Shown here: positions 7,946 through 17,728 of the stretch, piece after piece | How the letters are laid out: every line of letters begins with the position of its first letter | Numbering within the stretch: position 1 is the first letter of the stretch | Origin: CBDFGN01 sp965247065 | Lineage (GTDB): Bacteria; Bacteroidota; Bacteroidia; Cytophagales; Cyclobacteriaceae | Length of the DNA stretch: 64,000 nucleotides | Assembly: GCA_965247065.1 (NCBI GenBank) | Contig: CBDFGN010000006.1 | Coordinates: forward strand, 4,278,001 to 4,342,000 | Reading direction: 5' to 3' | Made by a program: the position numbers and the translations under genes | Notes under the pieces: model-generated | What the model was told of the DNA's origin: nothing | Databases searched by the model: none | The model's input: the letters and a program-made list of their open reading frames with translations, nothing else

Positions 7946-10900
7946 TTACGCAACCCTGGCTGGTTCACTGACGTGGGTTGGCAAGGTAATAATGAACTCA
8001 CTTCCCTGTCCAACTACGCTACGGACCTCGATCGATCCCTTGTGCTTTTCGATGATGCCGAAACTGATAGAAAGTCCCAAGCCCGTTCCCTTTCCAAAAT
8101 CTTTGGTGGAATAGAAAGGATCAAAGATTCGCTCCTTCACCTCAAGACTCATGCCCCTGCCGTTGTCACGGATGCTGATAGTAACCAGTTCATCGTGAAT
8201 TAACGTCTTTATTCGGATTTCCCCCTGGGTATCCACCGCATCAAGAGCATTACTTAGGATGTTCATGAATACCTGATTCAGTTGACCTGGGTAGCAGGTT
8301 ATCTTGGGTAAAGTGTGATCATAATCCTTAACAATATTGACTTGCTTCTTTTTGATCTTATTGTTCAACAGCAGAATGGAACTATCCAACCCTCGGTGGA
8401 GGTCGGCTACCTTTAGGTCAGTTTCGTCCAACCTGGAGAAATTTCTAAGGCCGTTTACAATTTCTGCGGTACGGGAAGCTCCCTCCCGAATCGCATTAAC
8501 TAACTGGAATATACTGTCCTTGGTTTCGTCGAAATAGATATCATCTTTTAAGACTCGAATATCCTTAAGAATGGCTAAGATCGCCTCAACGTCGGCCAGA
8601 CTATCAATCTCCTGGTATTTGTCCAGAACCTCTAACAAGCCCTCAAGAGAGGCCTTCAATCCATCTACGCCCGCGTATACGAAGTTGATGGGATTGTTGA
8701 TTTCATGTGCTATGCCCGCAGTCAGCAGACCCAACGAAGCCATCTTTTCAGATTGCACCAGTTTCGCCTGGGCCATTTGCAGGTTTTCAAAGGCTTGGCC
8801 TAGCTCTTCGGTTTTCTCGGTAATTTCCTGATAGGTGCCCGCGTTCTCCAGGGCGATTGCAATATGTACTGCCAGGTTCCCCAAAATGTAGCGATGATAG
8901 TCGCTGTAGGAATTCTTCTCATGACTATGTACAATAAGAACTCCGATTGCTTTGTTTTTAACAACCAAAGGCTGGAATATCATAGAGCACACCGCGTCTA
9001 CTTGAAGAGGCAGCAATCGGGATACCTGGTTGGGATGCTCTTCGTGCAAATCTTTTACCAGGATCTCCTGGTGCTTATTGAAGCATACTACTGGGAGGCT
9101 GCTTTCTTCGGTCAAGCGAAAGTAGACTCGCTTAACCGTTTTTCCCCTTGAATAGGAGTCATCAAATTCTAGCCGGCCTTTTTTCTTGTTGTGCAGGCCC
9201 ACCCCAAAATAAGAAGCATCCATAAATGAACTAACATGCCGATAGGCTTTTTCAACGATTTGTGAGGTAGACAACTCCGAAGTAATATCTTTTGCAATTT
9301 CGCTTAGGAGCTTGACGTTGTTGTAGGATTGTTCTATTTCGTCCTTTTTCTTTTGGATTTCCAAATTCCGATGCGCCAGTGCCTGATTAGCCCGTCGCTT
9401 CGATTGATAACTTCGTAATAGCAGGAACAAGAATACAATGAGAATACCGGAAACAATCAGAATGATGGTTCGGATAGCCGCTGCCCGATTGAGCTCCAGT
9501 TCTTGAATGGCCTTTTGCTGGTGCAAAAGTTCGATGGCCTTTTGTTTTTCTTTCTCCTCGAGTTTTTTATCACTTTCCTGAAGTCGTCTATCCTTTTGTA
9601 GTAACTGGATTTCTTGATCCTTCCTTTGGGTCTCAAATCTTTGCTTCGACAACAGCAAATCCTGTAGGGCCTTCTCTTTGTCCGATTGTTGGTTGAGCAG
9701 ACTAAGTACTTGCAGTTCTTTTTCGCGGGTCAAAATTCCAATCTCAGCTTCATTCTTTTCGGCCTTTAATTTGAGCTCGTTTCAATTCCAGCTCTCTAAT
9801 TTCTTTGTCCACTAGGGAGCAACCTAAGTTCCTTCTCTTTTTTCTCAATTTCGAGCTGCTTTTGAAACAGCTCCTGCTCTTGACGAGTCTGTTTGGCGAG
9901 TAGGCTATCTCGCACTGAAACGAACTGCATATAATGCTTGAGCGCATTCTTGTCATCGCCTATTTTTTGATAGAGCTCAAACAGCTCTTTATAATTGAGA
10001 AGCAGAAACTCCGGATCGATTTCGGACTTGGCAATACCTAGGGAGGTTTCAGCATAAGGAATCGCCTGCTCGTACTCTTCAAAACTTACGTGGGTCCGCG
10101 AGATCTCGCTGTAGACCCTAGCCATCTTTAGATTGTCCTCCTTTTCTACGTTCATTCGCAGAGACTGGTATAGATAGGATAGGGAACTCTTTTTGTCCCC
10201 CATATACCGATAGATGATCCCCAGATTAAGGAGGTCAACGTCTTCGTCATTTTCTCCCCGCTCCCCAAGATTTCGGTCCATTTCGAGCGACTGTTCAAAG
10301 TACTTTAGGGCTAATTCATAATTGCCCAGAAATTTGTAGTAATAGCCGATGTTATTCAGCGACTTTGAAATTTCAACTGAATCCTGCAGTTCCTGGTTTA
10401 CCGCCAGAATTTGAAGCTGATAATCCAACGCTTTGGGATGCTGATTCAACTTTTCGTTCAGGCCGGAGATTTTGACGAGTGTGGCCAGGATAGCGGTCTT
10501 GTCCCCGGTTCCGTAATTATCCAGTAGCTCATTGTAATAGTCAATGGCATTTTGATATTCCATCAGTTTCTCGTAGGAGTTAGCCAGGGAATAAAGAGTC
10601 TCGACGATACCGTTCCAGTTGCTGACTTCCTTATGATATTGATAGGCGTCCAAATAGTATTCGAGGGCTTTCTCGAGCGCATCCCAATCTGTAAAAAGAT
10701 GCCCAACCGCGGTATTCACCGCTGCCAATTGGGTTATGTTGTTCAGGTTTTCATAGGCCTTCAGAGCTTGCAAATAATATTGCAATGCCGAGGCGAATTC
10801 CTGATGTTCATGGTATGCTTGAGCCATCGCTACGGAGATCTGAGCTGTTGCCTCTTTGTTATTGGTGGCGGTCGCCATCTGCAACGCGATCTGCCCCAGA

Positions 10901-11082
10901 TCCACCGCCCGATAGGTATAACCATCGATTCTGGATTTATGGATCTGGGTCAAAAGAGAATCGATGCTGCTTTCACCGGTCCGGGGCTGGGTTTGAATCA
11001 GCTGCGCTCGTGCCGTCCAGCTAACAATGCTCAGCAGCAGTGACAGCCAAAGGGCAAACCGAATATTTGCTCGCCGAAACAT
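7946..11082 (-). pseudogene. Large TPR-coiled-coil-GAF sensor histidine kinase with two frameshifts
   Basis: Reads as one gene: a signal peptide (ending TARAQ), about 8 tetratricopeptide repeats to roughly base 9900, a coiled coil, a membrane helix (TIILIVSGILIVFLFLLL), a GAF domain, HisKA (H-box AGIAHEINNPINF) and HATPase (DNGRG, GTGLGLS), ending in THVSEPARVA. The frame changes twice in the coiled coil. Near 9825 LRLLPSG should be LRLLLVDKEIRELELK (one extra C), and near 9780 a second extra base must be skipped to reach ELKLKAEKNEAEIGIL. Both lesions are +1. As read, the sensor (9796-11082) and the kinase (7946-9733) are separate. ATG follows directly on the stop of the upstream REC-kinase, so they form an operon. 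Confidence 0.85.
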
Positions 11083-12282
11083 CTATACTCCTACCTTACT
11101 TTGCACTACATCCAGAGTAAAACGGAATTCAGAACCCTTACCAATTTGGCTTGAAACGCTGATTTCACCACCTTGCTTTTCCAGGAATTCCTTGCACAGA
11201 CTAAGGCCCAATCCTGCTCCCTTTTCCTGTTCGGTTCCCCTGGTGGATGTAGGTTTATCAAATTTAAACAAATTCTGCTGAGCTTTCGGCGAAATGCCAA
11301 CCCCCGAATCCTGAACCAAAATCTCAACCTGATCCTGGTTGGTTTGGCATTTTAGCCAAACCTTGCCAGAGGAGGGAGTATATTTTATAGCATTATTAAG
11401 CAGGTTCCTGATCACGAGGTTTAGCATCTCTTCATCCGCCTTCACGCGAACCTCATCTGGGCCCCAATCTTTTATAATGTCTATTCTCTTCTGTTCAGCA
11501 ACCAATTCGAATAACTCTACGTTCTTTTTGAGGATTTCTTTCAGATCCAGTTCCGTTAGTGAAACCTTCTTATGCCCTAGCTGCGTAAGCGACCATTGCA
11601 GCAGATTGTCCAATAAATCAGTCACATCCCTGATATAGGATTGAACCTTGTGTCCATACTTTTCAATCTGTTCTGCCGAAACCGAGTCCTTGAGATTGAG
11701 AAGGACCTCCAATAAGACGCTTAAAGAAGCCATTGGGGTTTTGAGATCGTGGGAAATGATGGAAAACAGCTTGTCTTTTATTGAATTTAGCTCCTGAAGT
11801 TGCTCATTCTTGACGTGCAGCTCCTGAGTCCTGATTTGGACCTTCTTTTCCAATTGCTCATTGGCCCGCTTCAAGTCTTGAAGTAAGAGTTTGTTGCTTT
11901 TGGTCAATTCATAACTTTCCAGGGCATTGTCAATCATCAGTTTGAGTTCCCCTGCATTCCAGGGCTTCAGAACGTATTGGTAGATTCCGCATTTGTTTAT
12001 CGCCCTAATGATTATTTCGATATCACTATATGCCGTCAGGATCATACGGAAGGTATTGGGGTGTGTTTCCACTACTCTTTCCAAAACCTCTATGCCTGTC
12101 ATTCCCGGCATTTTCTGGTCAGTAATGATCAAGTGAATATCCTCTTCATTCATTATTTGCAGGGCTTCTTCACCTGACAAGGCCGTGAAAATGTTGTAGT
12201 GCCTGAAAAAGGCGTTTTTGAAGACGACAAGATTATATTCCTCATCATCAATGTACAGAACGTTTTGATTCCTCCGATCCAT
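11083..12282 (-). CDS. Response regulator-histidine kinase hybrid
   Basis: 399 aa. An N-terminal receiver domain (IDDEE at 11-15, phospho-acceptor Asp55 in ITDQKMPG, Lys106 in YVLKPW) is followed by a coiled coil (about 125-170), HisKA (SIISHDLKTPMASL, His178) and HATPase (N box NLLNNAIKYTP, G boxes DSGVGIS and GAGLGLS). There is no membrane segment, so it is cytoplasmic. It probably receives phosphate from the large sensor kinase encoded immediately downstream, or passes it on. The order REC then kinase is common in Bacteroidetes. Confidence 0.93.
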   Translation of the reverse strand: MDRRNQNVLYIDDEEYNLVVFKNAFFRHYNIFTALSGEEALQIMNEEDIHLIITDQKMPGMTGIEVLERVVETHPNTFRMILTAYSDIEIIIRAINKCGIYQYVLKPWNAGELKLMIDNALESYELTKSNKLLLQDLKRANEQLEKKVQIRTQELHVKNEQLQELNSIKDKLFSIISHDLKTPMASLSVLLEVLLNLKDSVSAEQIEKYGHKVQSYIRDVTDLLDNLLQWSLTQLGHKKVSLTELDLKEILKKNVELFELVAEQKRIDIIKDWGPDEVRVKADEEMLNLVIRNLLNNAIKYTPSSGKVWLKCQTNQDQVEILVQDSGVGISPKAQQNLFKFDKPTSTRGTEQEKGAGLGLSLCKEFLEKQGGEISVSSQIGKGSEFRFTLDVVQSKVGV

Positions 12283-12488
12283 GGCGGTACGGGACCACAG
12301 AGTGGTTAAAATATTACATTTATAAGGTTCCGGATACTACCAATATAAGCAAAAGACCAGTCTTATTCGGTATCTCGCCTGATGATTCCACAAGAAGTAC
12401 GCCAATTAACACCCTAAACTGTGATTGACGTTTTTGCTCCAATGGACTCTACTAAAACTTTTTAAGTTACAGTTTCGTACTATTGAGT

Positions 12489-12929
12489 ATGCAAGCCAGT
12501 TCTAAATTTACAACGGCTATTCACATTTGTATATTTCTAAAACACAGCGGGGAGAATCTGGTTTCGTCTCAACGTCTGGCTACCAGCGTGAAAACCAATC
12601 CGGTTGTAATCCGCAGGCTCATTGCTGATCTAAAGGAGCACCGCATCATTGGGAGTGTCAACGGTGCTCAAGGAGGTTTTTTTCTGAATCGACCAATTGA
12701 CAAGATTAGCCTATGGGACATTTATCAGGCTGTAAGGGACAAGGATTTCTTTCACAAGCCAAAAGTTAATCCTGATTGTCCTGTGAGCAGCAACCTGGGG
12801 TTTTTGGTTGATGATGTTTATTCTGCGGCTGAGTTATCAATGAAAGCGGCCATGGACTCGGTTACCGTAGATGTCTTGTGCGACAAGTTGAATCAACGGC
12901 TGCTTGATGTAAAGCTTGCAGCTTGTTAA
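12489..12929 (+). CDS. Rrf2 family transcriptional regulator
   Basis: About 146 aa from ATG 12489; a TTG two codons earlier is less likely. Winged helix-turn-helix: LVSSQRLATSVKTNPVVIRRL recognition region, then GSVNGAQGGFFLNRP, the Rrf2 wing motif. Only one cysteine (NPDCPVSS) lies in the region where IscR and NsrR carry three cluster ligands, so an Fe-S cluster of the classic type is unlikely. It resembles the YwnA-type Rrf2 proteins. The target is unknown; the HTTM gene follows in the same direction after about 75 bases. Confidence 0.88.
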   Translation: MQASSKFTTAIHICIFLKHSGENLVSSQRLATSVKTNPVVIRRLIADLKEHRIIGSVNGAQGGFFLNRPIDKISLWDIYQAVRDKDFFHKPKVNPDCPVSSNLGFLVDDVYSAAELSMKAAMDSVTVDVLCDKLNQRLLDVKLAAC

Positions 12930-13004
12930 TTTTTGCTCCTCCTCACTTCCCTGGGTTCCAATAATTGTTTAACTAAGAGTTGTCACCAGAACTCTTGACA
13001 ACTA

Positions 13005-14345
13005 ATGGTAGATTTTTTCGCTCCAATCGATAATGGAAGGTTGGTGCTGTTCAGGGTGTTCTTTGGGCTTCTCCTCTTCCTTGAGGCGGGTGGTGCCATT
13101 CTAACTGGATGGGTCAAGGAAACCTTTATTGACGTCCATCTCAATTTCACCTTCATTGGCTTCGAATGGCTGCAACCTTCCCCTGGTGACGGGATGTATT
13201 TTTTTTATGCCCTGATGTCGGGGTTGGGCTTGCTGGTTATGATCGGCTTTTACTATCGACTGTCCATTGTTCTGTTTACAATCATGTGGACCGCCAGTTA
13301 CCTGATGCAAAAGTCCCATTACAACAATCACTACTATTTGTTGATTTTGCTCTGTGGCTTCATGATTATTATTCCGGCTCACGCCAATTATTCCTTTGAT
13401 AGTCGAAGAGTGTCAGAATTGAATTCAAACACATGCCCAGCATGGTGCTATTGGGTTTTGATCGCCCAATTATTTGTGGTTTACGAGGCGGCGGCTTTTT
13501 CCAAAATTTACTCCGATTGGCTGAACGGGGATCCGATTGCCGTGTGGTACAGAGCTAAGATAGGGTTTCCCCTGGTGGGAGAGCTGTTTCAAAAAGAGTG
13601 GTGGCATTTGCTTGTTGCATACGGTGGAATAACCTTCGATGCGCTTATAGTACCGGCTCTGTTGTGGCGGAGAACCAGGAATACCGCGTTTGTGGTTTCC
13701 ATCCCATTTCACCTCCACAATTCGGCAGTATTCCAGATAGGAATTTTTCCTTATTTGATGCTCGCGACCACTATTCTATTTTACTCCCCCGAACAGGTTA
13801 ACCGGCTCTTTTTCCCTCAAAGGCCCCGTGTATCAGTAAGCCTTGGGCCCCTTTTCATCGGTCGCGGGCAAAGGGTTCTGGTGGTGGTGTTTGCTCTTCA
13901 CTTCGCCCTTCAAATATGGATGCCATTACGTCATCATTTTTATCCGGGAAATGTTCATTGGACGGAAGAAGGTCATCGGCTGGCCTGGAAAATGATGTTG
14001 CGTGCCAAACGCGGCCAAATTGACTTTCAATGGGTTGACCCTCAATCCGGAAAGTCGTTGGTTATTGATACAAGGGATTACTTGACCGACTTTCAAGAAA
14101 GCCAAATGGCCATTCGACCAGACATGATTTGGCAATATGTTCAACATGTCAAGAAAGATTTGAACGATAGAGGTTTCAAAGATTTTCAGATCTTTGCCAA
14201 ATCCAAAGTATGGCTGAACGCCCGGCCGCCTGCCCCGCTGATTGACCCGGAAGTGGATTTGGCGAAAGTGAATTGGCATCGGTTCCGACATTCAGAGTGG
14301 ATTTTGCAACTCCCGTCTCAAGAAGGAGCCATTGAGAAGGATTGA
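13005..14345 (+). CDS. HTTM / vitamin K-dependent gamma-carboxylase-like membrane protein
   Basis: 446 aa. Four or more N-terminal hydrophobic helices belong to the HTTM domain (FFAPIDNGRLVLFRVFFG, QKSHYNNHYYLLILL, HANYSFD), followed by a soluble tail (about residues 310-446) with the conserved MMLRAKRG stretch. The eukaryotic relative carboxylates glutamate; in bacteria the substrate is unknown, so only the fold is claimed. It follows the Rrf2 regulator and its end overlaps the convergent 2H phosphoesterase gene by 28 bases. Confidence 0.85.
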   Translation: MVDFFAPIDNGRLVLFRVFFGLLLFLEAGGAILTGWVKETFIDVHLNFTFIGFEWLQPSPGDGMYFFYALMSGLGLLVMIGFYYRLSIVLFTIMWTASYLMQKSHYNNHYYLLILLCGFMIIIPAHANYSFDSRRVSELNSNTCPAWCYWVLIAQLFVVYEAAAFSKIYSDWLNGDPIAVWYRAKIGFPLVGELFQKEWWHLLVAYGGITFDALIVPALLWRRTRNTAFVVSIPFHLHNSAVFQIGIFPYLMLATTILFYSPEQVNRLFFPQRPRVSVSLGPLFIGRGQRVLVVVFALHFALQIWMPLRHHFYPGNVHWTEEGHRLAWKMMLRAKRGQIDFQWVDPQSGKSLVIDTRDYLTDFQESQMAIRPDMIWQYVQHVKKDLNDRGFKDFQIFAKSKVWLNARPPAPLIDPEVDLAKVNWHRFRHSEWILQLPSQEGAIEKD

Positions 14346-14863
14346 AGTACATCCCAGGATCTCCCATTGTGCTTAAGCAAGGTGACTTGTTCCACCCGCC
14401 AATATTCTTCTATGTCCTGATCTTTCAGGTCGGCCCATGCCTGTCGAAATTGTGTTTTACTTAAATCCCGGGTTCCCAAGGTCAAATGGGGCTCAAAATT
14501 GTGAGAGCCCTTGAAAGGAATTCTCAGGAGGCTCTTAATTCGTTGATTTAAGCTGGTTTGGAGACTGGAAAGTTCGGAATTAGCTACCACCTTCACATAA
14601 ACTACCCGAGGTGAGAAGCAACCATATCCAAGTAATGAAAGCTCGAAACCCGGTTGCTTTTTCATCCAGGTAACCAGATCGTTGGTGAGCTCGGCTATCA
14701 CATCAGGGAATTCTTTGAATGGGGCTATCAACGTAATGTGGGGCGGTGACCTGAGGGCTGCGCGGCAATCGTAGTGATCCGCAAAATCCTCTTTAAGCAA
14801 TTGCAACCGATCTAGCTGAGGCTGAGCGGGAACCACTGAAAAAAAATACAGATCCGATTTCAT
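14318..14863 (-). CDS. 2H phosphoesterase / 2'-5' RNA ligase family protein
   Basis: 181 aa with the two HxT motifs of the 2H superfamily: PHITLIAPF (about residues 41-49) and EPHLTLGTRD (about 124-133). Members act on 2',3'-cyclic phosphates or 2'-5' linkages. The true substrate of this one is unknown. It starts at ATG 14863 and runs towards the HTTM gene. Confidence 0.88.
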   Translation of the reverse strand: MKSDLYFFSVVPAQPQLDRLQLLKEDFADHYDCRAALRSPPHITLIAPFKEFPDVIAELTNDLVTWMKKQPGFELSLLGYGCFSPRVVYVKVVANSELSSLQTSLNQRIKSLLRIPFKGSHNFEPHLTLGTRDLSKTQFRQAWADLKDQDIEEYWRVEQVTLLKHNGRSWDVLQSFSMAPS

Positions 14864-14926
14864 TACTTAATCAGTGCTTTTAGCAGATCAATTCCTTCCC
14901 TTAATTTACCATTAAGACCCAATCAT

Positions 14927-14952
14927 ATATCATCTGAACAAATATCATCTGA
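14927..14952 (+). repeat. Two 11-bp direct repeats, 15-bp period
   Basis: ATATCATCTGA occurs at 14927-14937 and again at 14942-14952 in the gap between the 2H phosphoesterase start and the four-helix-bundle stop. Two copies only; role unknown. Confidence 0.6.
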
Positions 14953-14987
14953 TCTGGTGTCAAGAAGCGATTGACTAAACGTAAGGG

Positions 14988-15359
14988 CTATTTTCTCCGC
15001 GTTGTGCGAAGAATGGAATAAAGGATTCGACCAACTTCATCCGTGTCCTGGAAGAGTTGGTCAAATTTCTTGAGAGGTAGATAATTGGTTCGGCGCAGTA
15101 ATCTAAGCCAGAATTTGACTTCCAAACACTCTTTATCAGCAATCCCAACTTTGGCCGAGTATTCGGCCTTGGAAATAGCTCCCGTTGATTCGGCCACATT
15201 CGCACCGATGGAGGTTCCGTACCTGAGCGGCTGCTTTGTCATCACAAATTCTTTGTCTTTCTTGGAATTAGCTCTCGATTCATCTACGATCTTGACAGCA
15301 AAATCAAAAGCCTTTTGGGAGGTAAGGTCTTCCTTGAATCCCATACTGGTTAATTGCAT
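14988..15359 (-). CDS. Four-helix-bundle protein (S23 / TIGR02436 family)
   Basis: A 123-aa all-helical protein. The family pattern is present: KAFDFAVKIVDESR at the start, RYGTSIGANVAESTGAISK in the middle, and KECLEVKFWLRLL in the third helix. It may start at residue 6 (MGFKED). First described from insertions in 23S rRNA genes, the family is common in free-standing form in Bacteroidetes and has no established function. It is flanked on both sides by short repeats (14927-14952 and 15411-15497). Confidence 0.88.
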   Translation of the reverse strand: MQLTSMGFKEDLTSQKAFDFAVKIVDESRANSKKDKEFVMTKQPLRYGTSIGANVAESTGAISKAEYSAKVGIADKECLEVKFWLRLLRRTNYLPLKKFDQLFQDTDEVGRILYSILRTTRRK

Positions 15360-15410
15360 ATAGACCAGCCATGTTACCCCCTTTCCTTGAATTTTTGCCT
15401 AACGGTCAGT

Positions 15411-15497
15411 GATCCATTATTTCATACTCTTTGATCTTTGATCCCTGGTCTCTGATCCATGATCTTTGATATCTGATTCATGATCTTTGATCAGATG
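15411..15497 (+). repeat. Degenerate tandem heptamer repeat TGATCNN
   Basis: About nine consecutive 7-bp units follow the pattern TGATCNN from 15432: TGATCTT, TGATCCC, TGGTCTC, TGATCCA, TGATCTT, TGATATC, TGATTCA, TGATCTT, TGATCAG. A weaker start lies from 15411. TGATCTTTGAT is exact at 15432, 15460 and 15481, spaced 28 and 21 bp, both multiples of 7. It abuts the yjbQ stop codon. Confidence 0.8.
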
Positions 15498-15498
15498 A

Positions 15499-15927
15499 TC
15501 ACTCAGCATCTCCCCACGCAGTCAACACCAGCTGCCTACTTCCTCCTCGGTTTCGGTGCTCGCAAAGGTAAATTCCCTGCCACGTACCGAGATTCATTCT
15601 CCCCTTGGAGACTGGCACGATCACTGAACTGCCTATCAGTGAGGACTTTATATGGGCCGGCATGTCATCCGAGCCTTCGTAATTGTGCCGGTAATAGGGA
15701 GCATTTTCTGGGACCATCTTGTTAAAGTGACTTTCGAAGTCATCCCTTACCGTTGGATCAGCGTTTTCATTCAAGCTTAAGCTGGCCGAGGTGTGCTTGA
15801 TAAAAGCCTGTAGCATGCCAATCTGAATATTTTTTAGATCGGGAAACTCGTTTTGAATGGTTCCGGTGATCAAATGAAATCCGCGAGGGTAGGGAGGAAG
15901 ACTGACCTCGGATTGGTAAAAAATCAT
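15499..15927 (-). CDS. YjbQ / UPF0047 family protein
   Basis: 142 aa with the full family pattern: FIKHTSASLSLNENADPTVR (about residues 42-61), DMPAHIKSSLIGSSVIVPV and LGTWQGIYLCEHR. Homologues are annotated as secondary thiamine-phosphate synthase on the basis of weak activity in YjbQ; the real role is unclear. Its start directly follows the sulfatase stop, so the two are co-transcribed. Confidence 0.92.
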   Translation of the reverse strand: MIFYQSEVSLPPYPRGFHLITGTIQNEFPDLKNIQIGMLQAFIKHTSASLSLNENADPTVRDDFESHFNKMVPENAPYYRHNYEGSDDMPAHIKSSLIGSSVIVPVSKGRMNLGTWQGIYLCEHRNRGGSRQLVLTAWGDAE

Positions 15928-17625
15928 TTAGTTTGGTCTTGGGATTGTGTTCGTCCGCCTGGCCCAGGCAAGCCACATGGCGGCCATCTCTTCAACCCGA
16001 TCCGGGTGCTCGGAGGCCAGATTCTTGTTCTCAGTTCGATCATCTTCGAGGTCGTACAATTCCCAATTCTGCAACTCCAGTTCCTCAACATCGTCCCAAA
16101 TAAAATAATGCTTATCTGCCTGCGAGACCAGCTTCCACTTCCCCATTCTAACCGCGCGGTTTCCTTCATGTTCCCAATATAGAGCATCACGGGTCAGTGC
16201 TCGGTTGTCAAAAACCGGGACCAGGCTCGATCCTTCCAATGGTATTATAGATTCCTCTTGAAATGTTGAAGGATAGATAGCTCCGGCAACATCCACACAA
16301 GTGGCCATAATGTCAATCAGATGACCAGGTTCCCCTCTGTATCCCCCCGAATCCTTAATGCCAGCCGGCCAATGCACAATCAATGGAGTAGAAATGCCTC
16401 CTTCATGAACCCAGTGCTTGTATTCCCTGAATGGGGTGTTGCTGGCGTTGGCCCAAGCTGGCCCGTAAGCGGTATAGCTATCAGCTGCTCCCGGCATGAT
16501 GTCCCTCATCAGTTTTACAGGTCTTCCGTCCCGGGTTTGGTGGGGTATCATTTGGGTTTGCAGGGTTCCGGGAGGCATGGGCTCCGGATCTTCAGGGATC
16601 TCCCGATCTCCCTCCCATGACAGAATCTCGGCGCACGCTCCGTTGTCTTGCAGAAAAAGCACCAGAGTATTATCAAAACGACCTTGAGATTTCAGAGCGT
16701 CAACTATCCGTCCAATCCCCTGATCCATGTTGTCTATCATGGCGGCGTACACTTCCATGTTCGCAATCTCCCAATTGCGATCCGCTATGCTGTCGCTCCA
16801 GGCTGGAACGGTTGCATCCCTTTCGGTCAGTTGCCAACCGTCTTTCAGCAATCCAATTTCCCTCATCCGTGAGAGCCGCTCCGATCTTAGTTTGTCCCAA
16901 CCTGAATTATACCGGCCCTTGTATTTAGCTATGTCCTGCGGGAGGGCGTGCATCGGCCAATGGGCGGTGGTAAACGACACATAGATGAAAAATGGATTAT
17001 CTGAATTGTGGTCTCGGATGTAGCCAACCGCCCCGTCAGCGATGGCGTTAGTATAATAGAAGCCCTCGTCAGGAGCGATATACTGGTTGTCCTCGGCCAA
17101 GGAGTTAGGGTCGTAGAAGCTTCCGGCTCCATGAATGGTGCCAAAGAATCGATCGAATCCCCTCTGTAAGGGCCAATTATGCTGGGGGGGATCATCGATT
17201 TGCTCGGCTTTATAGGGGGTGACATGCCATTTACCCGACATGTATGTGGAATAACCGGCCTGTTTAAGTACCTCGGCAATCGTGACAGCCCGATTGCTCA
17301 GGTCACCCCGATACGCCACCGTACCTCGATCCCTCATCATATGTCCTACTCCCGCCTGTTGCGGATACAGTCCGGTCATCAATGAGGCCCGGGTAGGACA
17401 GCATCGGGCTGTGTTGTAGAAATCGGTAAAGACGAGGCCATTAGAACCTAACCGATCCAGGTTGGGAGTTCTTATTTCGCTACCCATAATTCCGAGATCG
17501 GAATAGCCCATATCATCACCCATAATGAGAATGATGTTGGGTCGGGGGGCCGTGGTCTGGTCTTGTTCTGCCGTACACGCTCCCAAAACCAGGACAAGGC
17601 AAATCAGTGGGAAACTTTCTCTCAT
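15928..17625 (-). CDS. Sulfatase lipoprotein (arylsulfatase family)
   Basis: 565 aa. A lipobox (VLGAC, Cys17) anchors it to a membrane. The sulfatase core carries metal ligands in MGDDMGYSD and the formylglycine motif CCPTRASLMTG (Cys75-X-Pro-X-Arg79), the residue that is oxidised to formylglycine. Later motifs are SGKWHV and LQDNG. It hydrolyses sulfate esters, probably of algal or animal polysaccharides (inference), outside the cytoplasm. No dedicated maturase is adjacent. GldK in this window shares a formylglycine-generating-enzyme-like fold but is a secretion component. Confidence 0.93.
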   Translation of the reverse strand: MRESFPLICLVLVLGACTAEQDQTTAPRPNIILIMGDDMGYSDLGIMGSEIRTPNLDRLGSNGLVFTDFYNTARCCPTRASLMTGLYPQQAGVGHMMRDRGTVAYRGDLSNRAVTIAEVLKQAGYSTYMSGKWHVTPYKAEQIDDPPQHNWPLQRGFDRFFGTIHGAGSFYDPNSLAEDNQYIAPDEGFYYTNAIADGAVGYIRDHNSDNPFFIYVSFTTAHWPMHALPQDIAKYKGRYNSGWDKLRSERLSRMREIGLLKDGWQLTERDATVPAWSDSIADRNWEIANMEVYAAMIDNMDQGIGRIVDALKSQGRFDNTLVLFLQDNGACAEILSWEGDREIPEDPEPMPPGTLQTQMIPHQTRDGRPVKLMRDIMPGAADSYTAYGPAWANASNTPFREYKHWVHEGGISTPLIVHWPAGIKDSGGYRGEPGHLIDIMATCVDVAGAIYPSTFQEESIIPLEGSSLVPVFDNRALTRDALYWEHEGNRAVRMGKWKLVSQADKHYFIWDDVEELELQNWELYDLEDDRTENKNLASEHPDRVEEMAAMWLAWARRTNTIPRPN

Positions 17626-17728
17626 TTAGCTAGGCTTAATAACTCAAGACAAGGTAATTAATTATGGAAGAAAAAAATGAGGCAATAAACAATGAGGCAA
17701 TGAGATGAGCAAAGAGCATTCCGCAGTG

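Noticed and set aside
15411..15497. CRISPR array
   Set aside because: Units are 7 bp without spacers and no cas genes are present.
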